From positions 62,001 through 126,000 of the forward strand of contig NZ_SLXO01000006.1 of assembly GCF_004341375.1 (NCBI RefSeq): a stretch of DNA of 64,000 bases, written 5' to 3'. The stretch comes from Rhodothalassium salexigens DSM 2132. Its GTDB lineage: Bacteria > Pseudomonadota > Alphaproteobacteria > Sphingomonadales > Rhodothalassiaceae. Below are positions 8,665 through 19,206 of the stretch, one piece after another (positions within the stretch are counted from its first letter, which is position 1; each line of letters starts with the position of its first letter). A program made the position numbers and the translations under genes. The notes under the pieces are model-generated. The model saw only the letters and a list, made by a program, of their open reading frames with translations. It searched no databases and had not been told where the DNA came from.

Positions 8665-10454
8665 CAACCGACGCCGCTTCCGCCCCCACCGCCGAGCCCG
8701 CCGCCGCCACCGGCGGCGCGGCAGGCACCGCCGCCGACATCCGGTCGGCGGCGGCCCCGGCGGCCGCGCCCACCGGCGCGGTGCGCCGCCGGTCGAACAG
8801 CTTCACCGGCGCCAAGATGCTGGTCCGCGCGCTCCAGGCCCAGGGCGTCGACACCGTGTTCGGCTATCCAGGCGGGGCGATCATGCCGGTCTACGACGCC
8901 CTGCCGGGCTCGGGCCTGCGCCACATCCTGACCCGCCACGAACAAGGCGCCGCCTTCGCCGCCGACGCCTATGCCCGCGTCGCCGGCAAGCCCGGCGTGT
9001 GCTTCGCCACCTCCGGGCCCGGCGGCACCAATCTGGTCACCGGGCTGGCCAACGCCATGCTCGACAGCGTGCCGTTGATCGCGGTCACCGGCCAGGTGGC
9101 GCGGCCGTTGATGGGCACCGACGCGTTCCAGGAAGTGGACATGTTCGGCATCACCCTGCCGGTGGTGAAGCATTCGATGATCATCACCGACGCCGAATCG
9201 ATCCCCGAACAGGTGGCCGAGGCGTTCCGCATCGCCATGTCGGGGCGGCCGGGGCCGGTGTTGATCGACCTGCCCAAGGACATCGCCGCCGCCCAGGTGA
9301 CCGACCGCCCGGCGCTGGCCGCCCACCACCAGCCCTGCCCGCGGCCCGCGCCCGATGCGCTGGCCGAGGCCGAAGCGTTGATCCGCTCGGCGCACAAGCC
9401 GTTGATCTACGCCGGCGGCGGCGTCGGCATGGCCGGCGCCACCGACGCCTTGCAGCGGTTCATCGAGCGCACCCAGATCCCCATGGTGGCGACGCTCAAG
9501 GGGCTCGGCGGCATCCCCACCGACGACACCGATTTCCTCGGCATGCTGGGCATGCACGGCAATGCGGCGGCCAATCTGGCGGTGCAGGAAAGCGACCTGT
9601 TGATCTGCTGCGGCGCGCGCTTCGACGACCGCGCCACCGGCAAGCTCGACACCTTCGCGCCCAATGCCCGCATCCTCCAGTTCGACGCCGACCCGGCCGA
9701 GATCTCCAAGCTGCGCACCGCCGACCACGCCCTGGTCGGCGACATGGTCGCGGCCCTCGACGCGCTCGACCCCGGCCCGCTCGACATCGCGCCGTGGCGC
9801 GACCACACCATGGCGCTCAAGCAGACCCACGCGTGGCGCTATGACGCGCCGGGCGAAGCGGTGTTCGCGCCCCTGCTGCTCAAGCAGTTGAGCCGCGCCG
9901 CCGGCGACGACGCGATCATCACCTGCGACGTGGGCCAGCATCAGATGTGGGTCGCCCAGCATTGCCGGTTTTCGCGCCCCGAAGGCCATCTGACCTCGGG
10001 CGGGCTCGGCGCCATGGGCTTCGGCCTGCCCGCCGGCATCGGCGCGCTGTTGGCCGAGCCCCATTCGCCGGTGATCACCGTGTCGGGCGACGGCTCGATC
10101 ATGATGAACATCCAGGAACTGGCGACGCTCAAGCGCTACAACCTGCCGCTCAAGATCGTGCTTCTGGACAACCAGGCACTCGGCATGGTCCGGCAATGGC
10201 AGGACCTGTTCTTCGCCGGCAATTTCAGCGAGATCGACCTGGCCGACAATCCGGATTTCGCCGCGCTCGCGCGCGTCTTCGGGCTTGAGGCGATCACCGT
10301 CACCCAGCGCTCGGAGGTGCCCACCGCCATCGAGACGCTGCTCAAGACCCCGGGCCCGGCACTCATGCACGTGCACATCGACCCGGCCGCCAATGTCTGG
10401 CCGCTGGTGCCGCCGGGTGCCGCCAATAGCGATATGATGGACGAGGACCACTGA
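8661..10454 (+). CDS. ilvG: Acetolactate synthase large subunit, isozyme II type
   Basis: A ThDP- and FAD-dependent enzyme that condenses pyruvate with pyruvate or 2-oxobutyrate, the first common step of branched-chain synthesis. It is 597 residues. The first ~48 residues are an Ala/Pro/Gly-rich extension with no family counterpart. [15 protein letters not shown] begins near residue 67, the catalytic Glu is Glu94 ([14 protein letters not shown]), and the ThDP motif starts [13 protein letters not shown] near residue 475. The C-terminus [16 protein letters not shown] closely resembles E. coli IlvG. Together with the short IlvM-like partner downstream this argues for AHAS II (IlvGM) rather than IlvIH. 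Overlaps ilvC by 4 bases; ilvM begins 2 bases after its stop. Confidence 0.92.
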   Translation: MTTDAASAPTAEPAAATGGAAGTAADIRSAAAPAAAPTGAVRRRSNSFTGAKMLVRALQAQGVDTVFGYPGGAIMPVYDALPGSGLRHILTRHEQGAAFAADAYARVAGKPGVCFATSGPGGTNLVTGLANAMLDSVPLIAVTGQVARPLMGTDAFQEVDMFGITLPVVKHSMIITDAESIPEQVAEAFRIAMSGRPGPVLIDLPKDIAAAQVTDRPALAAHHQPCPRPAPDALAEAEALIRSAHKPLIYAGGGVGMAGATDALQRFIERTQIPMVATLKGLGGIPTDDTDFLGMLGMHGNAAANLAVQESDLLICCGARFDDRATGKLDTFAPNARILQFDADPAEISKLRTADHALVGDMVAALDALDPGPLDIAPWRDHTMALKQTHAWRYDAPGEAVFAPLLLKQLSRAAGDDAIITCDVGQHQMWVAQHCRFSRPEGHLTSGGLGAMGFGLPAGIGALLAEPHSPVITVSGDGSIMMNIQELATLKRYNLPLKIVLLDNQALGMVRQWQDLFFAGNFSEIDLADNPDFAALARVFGLEAITVTQRSEVPTAIETLLKTPGPALMHVHIDPAANVWPLVPPGAANSDMMDEDH

Positions 10455-10456
10455 CC

Positions 10457-10833
10457 ATGCGCGAGACCCTGACCCTGCATCTGGACGACAGCCACGGCGC
10501 CTTGTTGCGCACCCTGGGGCTTATCGAACGGCGCGGCTGGAAAGTCACGCACCTGGACCTGCGCCCCGCCGAGCCCGCCGGCCAGACCGCCCGCTTCGAG
10601 GTCGAGCGCCTGCCGTGGCACGCCGGCACGCCCGAGATCCTGGCCCGCCATGTGAGCAAGCTGTTCTGCGTCGCCGACGTGACCCTGGGCACCGAGGCCG
10701 CGCGCGCCGACCGGAGCGACCGGGCCGAGCCCACCGACAGCCGGCGCAGCCCCGGCTGGACACCGCCGTCGGCCCCCTTGTCGGCCGCCGGCCCCACCCC
10801 GAGTTCCATGCGAGCAGCCGTAGGAGCGGCATC

Positions 10834-10837
<4 letters not shown>
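10457..10837 (+). CDS. ilvM: Acetolactate synthase small subunit, IlvM type
   Basis: 126 residues, of which the first ~80 form a single ACT-like fold (RETLTLHLDDSHGALLRTL, then IERRGWKVTHLDLRPA and LFCVADVTL). This resembles the 87-residue IlvM of E. coli, not the two-domain IlvH/IlvN proteins. The partner is the catalytic subunit encoded immediately upstream. Residues 81-126 are a low-complexity Arg/Ser/Pro tail with no family equivalent, possibly a read-through extension that gives the 4-base ATGA overlap with leuA. IlvM-type subunits are generally weak or absent as valine sensors, so feedback control may rest on attenuation; that is inference. Confidence 0.85.
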
Positions 10838-12546
<1,709 letters not shown>

Positions 12547-12556
12547 GACCCTAATC

Positions 12557-13525
12557 ATGGCAATTACCGAAACCGACTACATCTGGATGAACGGCGCCTT
12601 CAAACCCTGGCACGAATGCACCGTTCACGTCCTCGCCCACGGCCTGCATTACGGCTCGGCGGTGTTCGAGGGCATCCGCTGCTACGACACCCCCGACGGC
12701 CCCTACACCTTCCGCATGGCCGACCACATGAAGCGGATGCACCATTCGGGCCGCGTCTACGGCATCGACATCCTCTATTCCACCGAGGTGTTGATGGAGG
12801 CGTCGCGCGCCCTGCTGCGCAAGAACGACCTGCGCAGCGCCTATCTGCGCCCGATCGCCTTCAAGGGCTATGGCGATATCGGCGTCGCCGCCCTCAACAG
12901 CCCGATCGAGGTGGTCATCGCCGCCTTCCCCTGGGGCGCCTATCTGGGCGACGAGGGCCTGCGCGACGGCATCGACGTGTGCGTGTCCAGTTGGAACCGG
13001 CTGGCGCCCAACACCGTGCCGCCGGGGCTGAAGGCGGCGGGCAATTATCTGTCCAGCCAGTTGATCAGCCAGGAAGCCAAGGCGCGCGGCTTTGCCGAGG
13101 GCATCGGCCTGGGCACCGACGGCCTGGTCAGCGAGGGCGCGGGTGAAAACCTGTTCCTGGTGCACAATGGCGCGCTCTACACGCCGCCGACCGCCGCGTC
13201 GATTCTGTCGGGCATCACCCGCGACACCGTGGTGACGTTGGCGCGCCATATGGGCTATACTGTGGTCGAACAAACGATCCCGCGGGAAATGCTCTATATC
13301 GCCGACGAAATGTTCTTCACCGGCACCGCCGCCGAAGTGACGCCGATCCGCTCGGTCGACCGCTTTGCCGTTGGCAATGGCGAACGGCCGATCACGCGCG
13401 CCATCCAGGACGCCTTCTTCGGCCTGTTCGATGGCCGCACCCAGGACCATTGGGGCTGGCTGGAACCGGTCGGCACCGAAGGCCAAAGCGCGTCGGTGGC
13501 CGCCACCCCGACGGCCGCGGAATGA
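12557..13525 (+). CDS. ilvE: Branched-chain amino acid aminotransferase
   Basis: A fold-type IV PLP aminotransferase that makes Val, Leu and Ile from their 2-oxo acids with glutamate. It is 322 residues. Seen: GLHYGSAVFEGIRCYD (29-44), the PLP lysine Lys159 in PGLKAAGNYL, SEGAGENLFLV and the phosphate-binding SGITRDTV segment. It starts 10 bases after the leuA stop, and its own stop overlaps the leuB ATG by 4 bases. Its place between leuA and leuB fits a role for all three end products. Confidence 0.94.
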   Translation: MAITETDYIWMNGAFKPWHECTVHVLAHGLHYGSAVFEGIRCYDTPDGPYTFRMADHMKRMHHSGRVYGIDILYSTEVLMEASRALLRKNDLRSAYLRPIAFKGYGDIGVAALNSPIEVVIAAFPWGAYLGDEGLRDGIDVCVSSWNRLAPNTVPPGLKAAGNYLSSQLISQEAKARGFAEGIGLGTDGLVSEGAGENLFLVHNGALYTPPTAASILSGITRDTVVTLARHMGYTVVEQTIPREMLYIADEMFFTGTAAEVTPIRSVDRFAVGNGERPITRAIQDAFFGLFDGRTQDHWGWLEPVGTEGQSASVAATPTAAE

Positions 13526-14556
13526 GCCAGCGCATCGTCCTTCTGCCCGGCGACGGCATCGGCCCCGAGGTCTGTGCCGCCGGCCGCCACGTTCTCGACA
13601 CGCTGGCCCCCGACCTCAGCGTCGACGAGCATCTGATCGGCGGCGCGGCGGTGGACGCCACCGGCATCGCCCTGCCGCAAAAGACGCTCGACGCCATCGA
13701 GGGCGCGCAGGCGGTGCTGTTGGGCGCCGTCGGCGGCCCGCAATGGGCCGACCAGGTGGGGGCGAGCCGCCCCGAAGCCGGGCTTTTGGCGCTGCGCCGG
13801 CACCTCGGTGTCTACGCCAATCTGCGCCCCATCGTCGTGCGCCCCGGCCTGGCCCAATTGGGGCCGATCAAGCCCGAGATTTCCGCCGGCGCCGACATCC
13901 TGTTCGTGCGCGAACTGACCGGCGGGCTCTATTTCGGCGACAAGGGCCGCACCGCCCACAACGCCTATGACAATTGCCAGTATTCCAAGCGCGAGATCGA
14001 GCGGGTGGTGCGCATGGCCGCCAATCTGGCGCTCGACCGGCGCGGCAAGCTGACCCTGGTGGACAAGGCCAATGTGTTGGAGACCAGCCGGCTGTGGCGC
14101 GAGGTCACCCAAGCGGTGATCGCCGAGGCATTCCCGGACCTGACCCTGGAATGCCTGCTGGTCGACGCCGCCGCCATGCACCTGTTGACCCGGCCGCGCG
14201 ACTTCGACGTGATCGTCACCGAAAACCTGTTCGGCGACATCCTGACCGACGAAGCCTCGGTGCTGGCCGGGGCCTTGGGCGTGATCCCGTCGGCCTCGCT
14301 CGGCGACGGCCCGTGCGGCCTGTACGAGCCGATCCACGGCTCGGCCCCCGACATCGCCGGCCAGGACAAGGCCAACCCCTTGGGGCTGCTGGAAAGCCTG
14401 GCCATGCTGCTGGACTTGAGCCTGAACCGCCCGGACGAGGCCAGCCGGCTGCGCACCGCCATCACCGGGGTGATCGACGACGGCGTCACCACCGCCGACC
14501 TCGGCGGCGAGGCCGGCACCCACGCGGTCGCCGAGGCGGTCTGCCAACGTCTGTGA
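13522..14556 (+). CDS. leuB: 3-Isopropylmalate dehydrogenase
   Basis: An NAD-dependent oxidative decarboxylase in leucine synthesis, 344 residues. The ATG at 13522 overlaps ilvE (ATGA) and begins MSQRIVLLPGDGIGPEV, the canonical LeuB start. RELTGGLYFGDKG, the catalytic lysine region LVDKANVLETSRLW, and the metal-binding DVIVTENLFGDILTDEA segment are all present. leuC and leuD, needed for the isomerase step, are not in the window. Confidence 0.95.
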   Translation: MSQRIVLLPGDGIGPEVCAAGRHVLDTLAPDLSVDEHLIGGAAVDATGIALPQKTLDAIEGAQAVLLGAVGGPQWADQVGASRPEAGLLALRRHLGVYANLRPIVVRPGLAQLGPIKPEISAGADILFVRELTGGLYFGDKGRTAHNAYDNCQYSKREIERVVRMAANLALDRRGKLTLVDKANVLETSRLWREVTQAVIAEAFPDLTLECLLVDAAAMHLLTRPRDFDVIVTENLFGDILTDEASVLAGALGVIPSASLGDGPCGLYEPIHGSAPDIAGQDKANPLGLLESLAMLLDLSLNRPDEASRLRTAITGVIDDGVTTADLGGEAGTHAVAEAVCQRL

Positions 14557-14572
14557 TCTTACGCCGCCACCC

Positions 14573-14631
14573 TTTTGTGGATTAAGCCTCCCCGTTCTAT
14601 GGATCGACCCTCCCATTCTATGGATTGACCC
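14573..14631 (+). repeat. Three tandem ~21-bp repeats between leuB and hom
   Basis: TTCTATGGATcGACCC (14595-14610) and TTCTATGGATtGACCC (14616-14631) are 21 bases apart. A diverged third copy, TTTTGTGGATTAAGCC, begins near 14573. Each copy contains a start codon followed by Asp: GTG GAT TAA, a nine-codon frame ATG...TGA, and ATG GAT TGA. They lie directly in front of the hom start codon, which has no strong Shine-Dalgarno sequence, so they could influence hom translation. Confidence 0.7.
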
Positions 14632-14632
14632 C

Positions 14633-15982
14633 ATGTCCGACACCCTATCCCCCGAGCCCAAAGGCGCCGCCGCCGGCGACGCCGACGAGCCCGCCAAACC
14701 GCTGCGCATCGGCCTTGCCGGCCTTGGCACCGTGGGCTGCGGGCTGATCGACCTGATCAACCGCAATGGCGACCTGATCGCCCGGCGCGCCGGCCGGCGC
14801 TTCGCGGTCAGCGCGGTCTCGGCGCGCAACCGCCACCAGCGTCGCGACGTGGACGTGTCGCCCTATCCCTGGCGCGACAATCCGCTCGACATCGCCGACC
14901 CCGCCGACGTGGACGTGGTGGTCGAACTGATCGGCGGCGCCGACGGCCCGGCCCTGGCGATCGCCCGCGCCGCCCTGAGCCGCGGCCTGCCCCTGGTCAC
15001 CGCCAACAAGGCGCTGATCGCCCACCATGGCGCCGAACTGGCCACCCTGGCCGAGAGCACCGGCACCTCGCTGCACTTCGAGGCCGGGGTCGCCGGCGGC
15101 ATCCCGATCGTCAAGACGCTCAAGGAAGGCCTGGCCGCCAACCGCATCGACGGCTTCAAGGGCATCCTCAACGGCACCGCCAACTTCATCCTCACCTTGA
15201 TGGAAGAGACCGGCAGCACGTTCGAGGCCGCGCTCGCCAAGGCACAGGAAGAGGGCTATGCCGAGGCCGACCCGAGCTTCGACATCGACGGCGTCGACGC
15301 CGCCCACAAGACCGCCATCCTGACCAGCCTGGCGTTCGGCGTGGCGCCCGACATGGGACAATTGCCGGTCGAAGGCATTCGCGCGGTCAGCCATGTGGAC
15401 ATCCGCTATGCCCGCGAACTGGGCTATCGCATCAAGCTGCTGGGCCTGGCGCGGATGACCGAGGCGGGGCTCGACCAGCGGGTGCAAGCCTGCCTGATCC
15501 CCACCGACGCCACGCTCGCCAAGGTGGGCGGCGTGTCCAATGCCATCCAGATCCACGGCAATTTCGCCGGCCCGACCCTGGTCGAGGGACTGGGCGCGGG
15601 CGCCGGACCGACCGCCTCGGCGGTCGCCGCCGACCTGATCGACGTGGCGCGCGGCCAGGGCGGCTCCACCTTCAGCCAGCCGGCCAAGGATTTCGCCAAC
15701 GTGGCCATGCTCGCCGCCGAGGCCCGGCGCGGCGCGTTCTATGTGCGCCTGCGGGTCACCGACCGCACCGGCGTCATGGCCCAGGTGGCCACCGCCATGC
15801 GCGACGGCGAGGTGTCCATGGAGCGGATGATCCAAGGCACGCCCGAGGCCGATGGCTCGGTGCACATGATCATCACCACCCACGAGACCAGCGAAGCGCA
15901 GATGCAGACCGTCATCGACCGGTTCAAGGCGCTCGACACGGTGCTCGAAGAGCCCTGCGTGCTGCGCATCGAACATTCCTGA
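14633..15982 (+). CDS. hom: Homoserine dehydrogenase
   Basis: Hom reduces aspartate semialdehyde to homoserine, the branch to threonine (hence isoleucine) and methionine. It is 449 residues. The N-terminal NAD(P) site is IGLAGLGTVGCGLIDLI (~27-43); the catalytic core shows NGTANFILTLMEE and DIDGVDAAHKTAILTSLAFG; the C-terminal ACT domain (~360-449, FYVRLRVTDRTGVMAQVA) is the usual threonine sensor. The first ~22 residues are an extension. It follows leuB by 76 bases of tandem repeats without a terminator, so it probably belongs to the ilv transcript, linking the isoleucine precursor pathway to the same control. Confidence 0.94.
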   Translation: MSDTLSPEPKGAAAGDADEPAKPLRIGLAGLGTVGCGLIDLINRNGDLIARRAGRRFAVSAVSARNRHQRRDVDVSPYPWRDNPLDIADPADVDVVVELIGGADGPALAIARAALSRGLPLVTANKALIAHHGAELATLAESTGTSLHFEAGVAGGIPIVKTLKEGLAANRIDGFKGILNGTANFILTLMEETGSTFEAALAKAQEEGYAEADPSFDIDGVDAAHKTAILTSLAFGVAPDMGQLPVEGIRAVSHVDIRYARELGYRIKLLGLARMTEAGLDQRVQACLIPTDATLAKVGGVSNAIQIHGNFAGPTLVEGLGAGAGPTASAVAADLIDVARGQGGSTFSQPAKDFANVAMLAAEARRGAFYVRLRVTDRTGVMAQVATAMRDGEVSMERMIQGTPEADGSVHMIITTHETSEAQMQTVIDRFKALDTVLEEPCVLRIEHS

Positions 15983-16048
15983 GCGAACGCAGACGCCGCC
16001 CGCCGTCGCCCCCCCTGTGGCCGCCCGGTCTACGCCGTCCCCGCCGGC

Positions 16049-16762
16049 TCAGGCGGGGCCGGCGGGCGGCCCGGCGTCGGGGGGCTCGACCGGCGTCAGA
16101 AACGGTCGGCCGACCGGGGCCTCGGTGGCGGCGTCGGTTTTGAGCGGTGTCGCAAACGGTGTCTCTGGCACCGTCTCGGGGATCGTCGCGGATGCTGTCC
16201 CTGCCCGCCGGGTCGGCACCGGTCCTTCGAACCACCGCCACAGCGCCACATGGCCGATGCCCCGGGCCTGGTGCACACGCGCCCAGCGCACGCCCTGGGC
16301 ATAGGCCACATAGACGGCGACCAGGCCGGAAAAGAACAGCCAGGCGGGCGCGTCTTCCAGCCAATAGCCGAACCACAAAAGCGCGGTGACGAACTGCGCG
16401 AACGAATTGGCCAGGAAGGTGAACGCCAATTCGATGAGACCTTCGAGCGACCAGGTGTCGGCATCAAACAGGGCGACGATCAGGCTGAACAGGATCGGCG
16501 GTTCCAGCACGAAGAAGGTATAGGCCGCGACGATGCCATAAAAGCCGCCGCCGAAGCGCAGCCATCGGCGCACCAGCGGGTTGCGCGTCTGGCCCGCGCC
16601 CTCACGCGCCTTGCGCGCCTTCTTCAGATGCGCCTTGAGCGCCTTGCGGGTTTCGAAATCGGGCAGATGCCCCTCGTGCATCAGCCGGCCGACGAGCAGA
16701 TAGCTCATCAGCGCCACCGGCACCAAAAGTTGCCACGTCAAGGTGAAAGCGGGTCCGATCAT
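16049..16762 (-). CDS. Four-helix integral membrane protein of unknown function
   Basis: A 237-residue protein not recognised as a known family. Hydrophobic stretches near residues 3-22, 67-92, 105-135 and 140-158 suggest four membrane helices. A basic segment follows the first helix (KALKAHLKKARKAREG) and a Pro/Thr-rich soluble tail occupies the last ~50 residues. The start at 16762 gives MIGPAFTLTWQLL; reading further upstream in frame yields composition-driven nonsense that overlaps the oxidase gene. It lies 56 bases after the alpha-hydroxy-acid oxidase gene in the same direction and is probably the last gene of that operon. Convergent with hom. Confidence 0.7.
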   Translation of the reverse strand: MIGPAFTLTWQLLVPVALMSYLLVGRLMHEGHLPDFETRKALKAHLKKARKAREGAGQTRNPLVRRWLRFGGGFYGIVAAYTFFVLEPPILFSLIVALFDADTWSLEGLIELAFTFLANSFAQFVTALLWFGYWLEDAPAWLFFSGLVAVYVAYAQGVRWARVHQARGIGHVALWRWFEGPVPTRRAGTASATIPETVPETPFATPLKTDAATEAPVGRPFLTPVEPPDAGPPAGPA

Positions 16763-16818
16763 GCCCCCATTAAGCGCCGATCCGGCCCGCAGCGCAATGG
16801 CCAAGGCCGCGCTGTGGA

Positions 16819-18063
16819 TCAGCCGACCGCCGGCGCCGGGCGCAGATCGTCGAGCCCCAGTTGCGCCACGTCGGCGACCCCCATCAATTGCAGGTCGCGC
16901 ACGATCTCGGCGCCGAGGATCGCCAGCGCCCGGTCGACCCCGGCCTCGCCGCCGGCGCCCAAGCCATAGAGATAGGGCCGGCCGACCATCACCGCGTCGG
17001 CGCCAAGCGCCACCGCCTTGAGCACGTCGGTGCCGCGACGCACGCCGCCGTCGATCAGCACCGCCATGTCCTGGCCGGCCTCGGCACGGATTTCGGGCAG
17101 CATCTGCAAGGCCGAGGGCGCGCTGTCCAACTGTCGCCCGCCATGGTTCGACACCACCACCCCGGCGCAGCCATGGGCACGCGCGCGCGCCACGTCGGCC
17201 GGGTCCATGATGCCCTTGACCAGGATCGGCCCGTCCCAGAACCGGCGCAACCAGGCGATCGCCCCCCAATCGAGCGTTTCGTCCAACTGCTGGTTCAGAT
17301 ACGACAAGAGCGACAGCGACCCGGCCCGACCGCCCAAGGTCGGCCCGCCGCCGGCCACATTGGCGGTGGTGATCGGCGCCGAGGTGACGAAATCCCAACT
17401 CCAGGCCGGGTGACGGAGCCCCTGCCAGACCAGCCCCGGCCCGATGCGCGGCGGCACCGTCAGCCCGTTGCGCAGGTCAAGCTCGCGATTGCCGGCGATG
17501 TGCGCGTCGGCGGTCACCACCAGGGCGGAAAAGCCCGCCGCCCGGGCCCGTTCGACCAACCCCTGGACCAGATCGCGGTCCTTGTAGACATAAAGCTGGA
17601 ACCATTTGGGGCCGGGGATGGCGCCGATGTCCTCGATCGACACGGTGGAAAGGGTCGACAGCGTATAGGGCAGACCGGCGCGCCCGGCGGCGCGCGCCAC
17701 CGCCCGCTCGCCCTGGCAGTGGAACAGCCGCGACATGGCGGTGGGCGACAGCATCAAGGGCAGGCGCGAGCGGGTGTTGAGCACCGTCCGCGCGGTTTCC
17801 ACCCGGCCCACGTCGCGCAGCATCTTCGGAACCAGGCGATAGCCGTCGAACGCCCGGCGGTTGTCGGTCAGGGTAACCAGATCCTCGGCACCGCCGTCGA
17901 TATAATCGAACAACGCCCGCGGCATGCGCCGCCGGGCCAGCCGGCGCAGATCGTCCAGGTTCAAACACCGGCCAAGCCGCCGGGGCATGGCCGGACCGGT
18001 TTCGACACTCTCGATGCCGGCCGCCACAGGGGCGGGCGCGGCCGGGTCCTTCCGGGCCGCCAT
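16819..18063 (-). CDS. FMN-dependent alpha-hydroxy-acid oxidase/dehydrogenase, LldD family
   Basis: About 414 residues of the FMN TIM-barrel family that oxidises L-2-hydroxy acids (lactate, mandelate, glycolate). Seen in order: ALFDYIDGGAEDLVTLTDN, MLSPTAMSRLFH, WFQLYVYKDRDL, ILVKGIMDPADVARA, the catalytic His in VVVSNHGGRQLDSAPSAL and the FMN phosphate site DGGVRRGTDVLKAVALGADA. The start at 18063 has a G-rich stretch upstream and lies 2 bases after the stop of the TDO-like gene, so the two are co-translated. The substrate cannot be assigned; the TDO-like neighbour hints at an aromatic or indolic hydroxy acid, but that is only context. Confidence 0.88.
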   Translation of the reverse strand: MAARKDPAAPAPVAAGIESVETGPAMPRRLGRCLNLDDLRRLARRRMPRALFDYIDGGAEDLVTLTDNRRAFDGYRLVPKMLRDVGRVETARTVLNTRSRLPLMLSPTAMSRLFHCQGERAVARAAGRAGLPYTLSTLSTVSIEDIGAIPGPKWFQLYVYKDRDLVQGLVERARAAGFSALVVTADAHIAGNRELDLRNGLTVPPRIGPGLVWQGLRHPAWSWDFVTSAPITTANVAGGGPTLGGRAGSLSLLSYLNQQLDETLDWGAIAWLRRFWDGPILVKGIMDPADVARARAHGCAGVVVSNHGGRQLDSAPSALQMLPEIRAEAGQDMAVLIDGGVRRGTDVLKAVALGADAVMVGRPYLYGLGAGGEAGVDRALAILGAEIVRDLQLMGVADVAQLGLDDLRPAPAVG

Positions 18064-18065
18064 GG

Positions 18066-18857
18066 TCAGTTCCCCCCGCCGTCGGCGTCGATGTCGGCGC
18101 CGGCCGGCGCGGGGTGGCGCGCGCCGGGGTCGAGGCTGTCGCGCACCCGGCCATAGGCGCCGCCCCAGGCGTCGGTCATGCGCTCGCGCACCGCCCACAG
18201 CTCGGGAAAGAAGCGGCGCGCCGCGCCCTCAGCCAGCAGCGTCACCGGCCGCCCTTTGAGCGACTGCGCGCCGATGCCGATGGACCGGCCGATCAACTGA
18301 ATATGGCGGGTGCGGAACGCCTGGAACAGTTCGTCGAACTCGGTCATCGCCTCGGCCACCATATAGGCGTCGTCATGGCCGTAGCCGGTGTCGTAGATCT
18401 GGTCGAGCGTGCGCCCCGCGCCGGTCACATAAGCCGCGTCGAAGCTTTGCCACAGCGGCCGGTGCATCTTCAGGATGGTGCGGAAACCGGGCGATTCCTG
18501 GCCCGAGCCATTGCCCAGTTGCAACCGGATCTGCTGATATTCCTTGGGCGACATGGTCTCCAGCAGGCCCAACTGGTCGGCCATCAGCCGCAGCGTGCGG
18601 TGCACCCGGGCGAACAGGGTGAGCGCCCGGTTGGTCTCGCGCGCGGCGATCCGCTCGTCGATGTCAAGCAGCGTGTAGGCGACCAGTTTCATCCACAACT
18701 CTTCCACCTGGTGGACGATCTGGAACTGCAACTCGTCGCGGTTGCACAGGGCGTCGAAGTCCTTCTGCGCGGTCAGCACCTGGCGGGTGTTGAGATACGC
18801 CTCGTAATCCAGATCGCCGCGCCCGGACATCATGGCGTAGAAATAGGCCCGATCCAT
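18066..18857 (-). CDS. Tryptophan 2,3-dioxygenase family haem protein
   Basis: 263 residues with the family's landmarks: DYEAYLNTRQVLTAQ, QFQIVHQVEELWMKL, LGNGSGQESPGFRTI and, near the C-terminus, HIQLIGRSIG containing the proximal haem-ligand His. Classical TDO opens the indole ring of tryptophan, the first step of the kynurenine pathway. The end of this protein (SLKGRPVTLLAEGAARRFFPELWAVRERM) departs from classical TDO, so it may be a divergent member with another substrate. GGGGAGG precedes the ATG at 18857. No kynureninase, formamidase or other kynurenine gene is in the window; its partner is an alpha-hydroxy-acid oxidase. Confidence 0.8.
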   Translation of the reverse strand: MDRAYFYAMMSGRGDLDYEAYLNTRQVLTAQKDFDALCNRDELQFQIVHQVEELWMKLVAYTLLDIDERIAARETNRALTLFARVHRTLRLMADQLGLLETMSPKEYQQIRLQLGNGSGQESPGFRTILKMHRPLWQSFDAAYVTGAGRTLDQIYDTGYGHDDAYMVAEAMTEFDELFQAFRTRHIQLIGRSIGIGAQSLKGRPVTLLAEGAARRFFPELWAVRERMTDAWGGAYGRVRDSLDPGARHPAPAGADIDADGGGN

Positions 18858-19206
18858 CGCCGCCTCCCCTGGCATCTGTGGGTCCGGGGGTCGCCCGGTT
18901 GCCCGCCAGCTTGGCGTGTCACCCCCGGCGATGCAATGATCGCCCGGCGCCGGGCACGCTCGCCAGGGGCCATCGACCGCCCGTGCCCGCGCCCTTGTTG
19001 GCACGCCCAACGCACCGCCAGGGCGCCATGAACAGGCCCAATTCCACTTTAGAATTGACGACTTATTCGGGACATGCGGGCGTGATAGCATGGTACCAGC
19101 AGCGCCCGGGGCAACCATTGGCCGGGTTGACAGCCAAGCCCCACGGCGTCGCAATGATGGGTTCGCGTTCCCGTTCCGCTGCGTGACACTGGCATGGAGA
19201 AAGATG
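18858..19206. other. Intergenic region between the divergent TDO-like and cytochrome genes
   Basis: 349 bases holding the control regions of two divergent units. There is a locally AT-richer patch at 19040-19075 and a TTGACA at 19127-19132, but no -10 box at proper spacing is convincing. No ORF with a ribosome binding site and no RNA gene is seen. Confidence 0.5.

Noticed and set aside
16763-17398. N-terminal extension of the membrane-protein frame upstream of 16762
   Set aside because: The extension overlaps the oxidase gene in another frame and is Arg/Gly-rich without hydrophobic structure; the protein-like sequence starts at MIGPAF.
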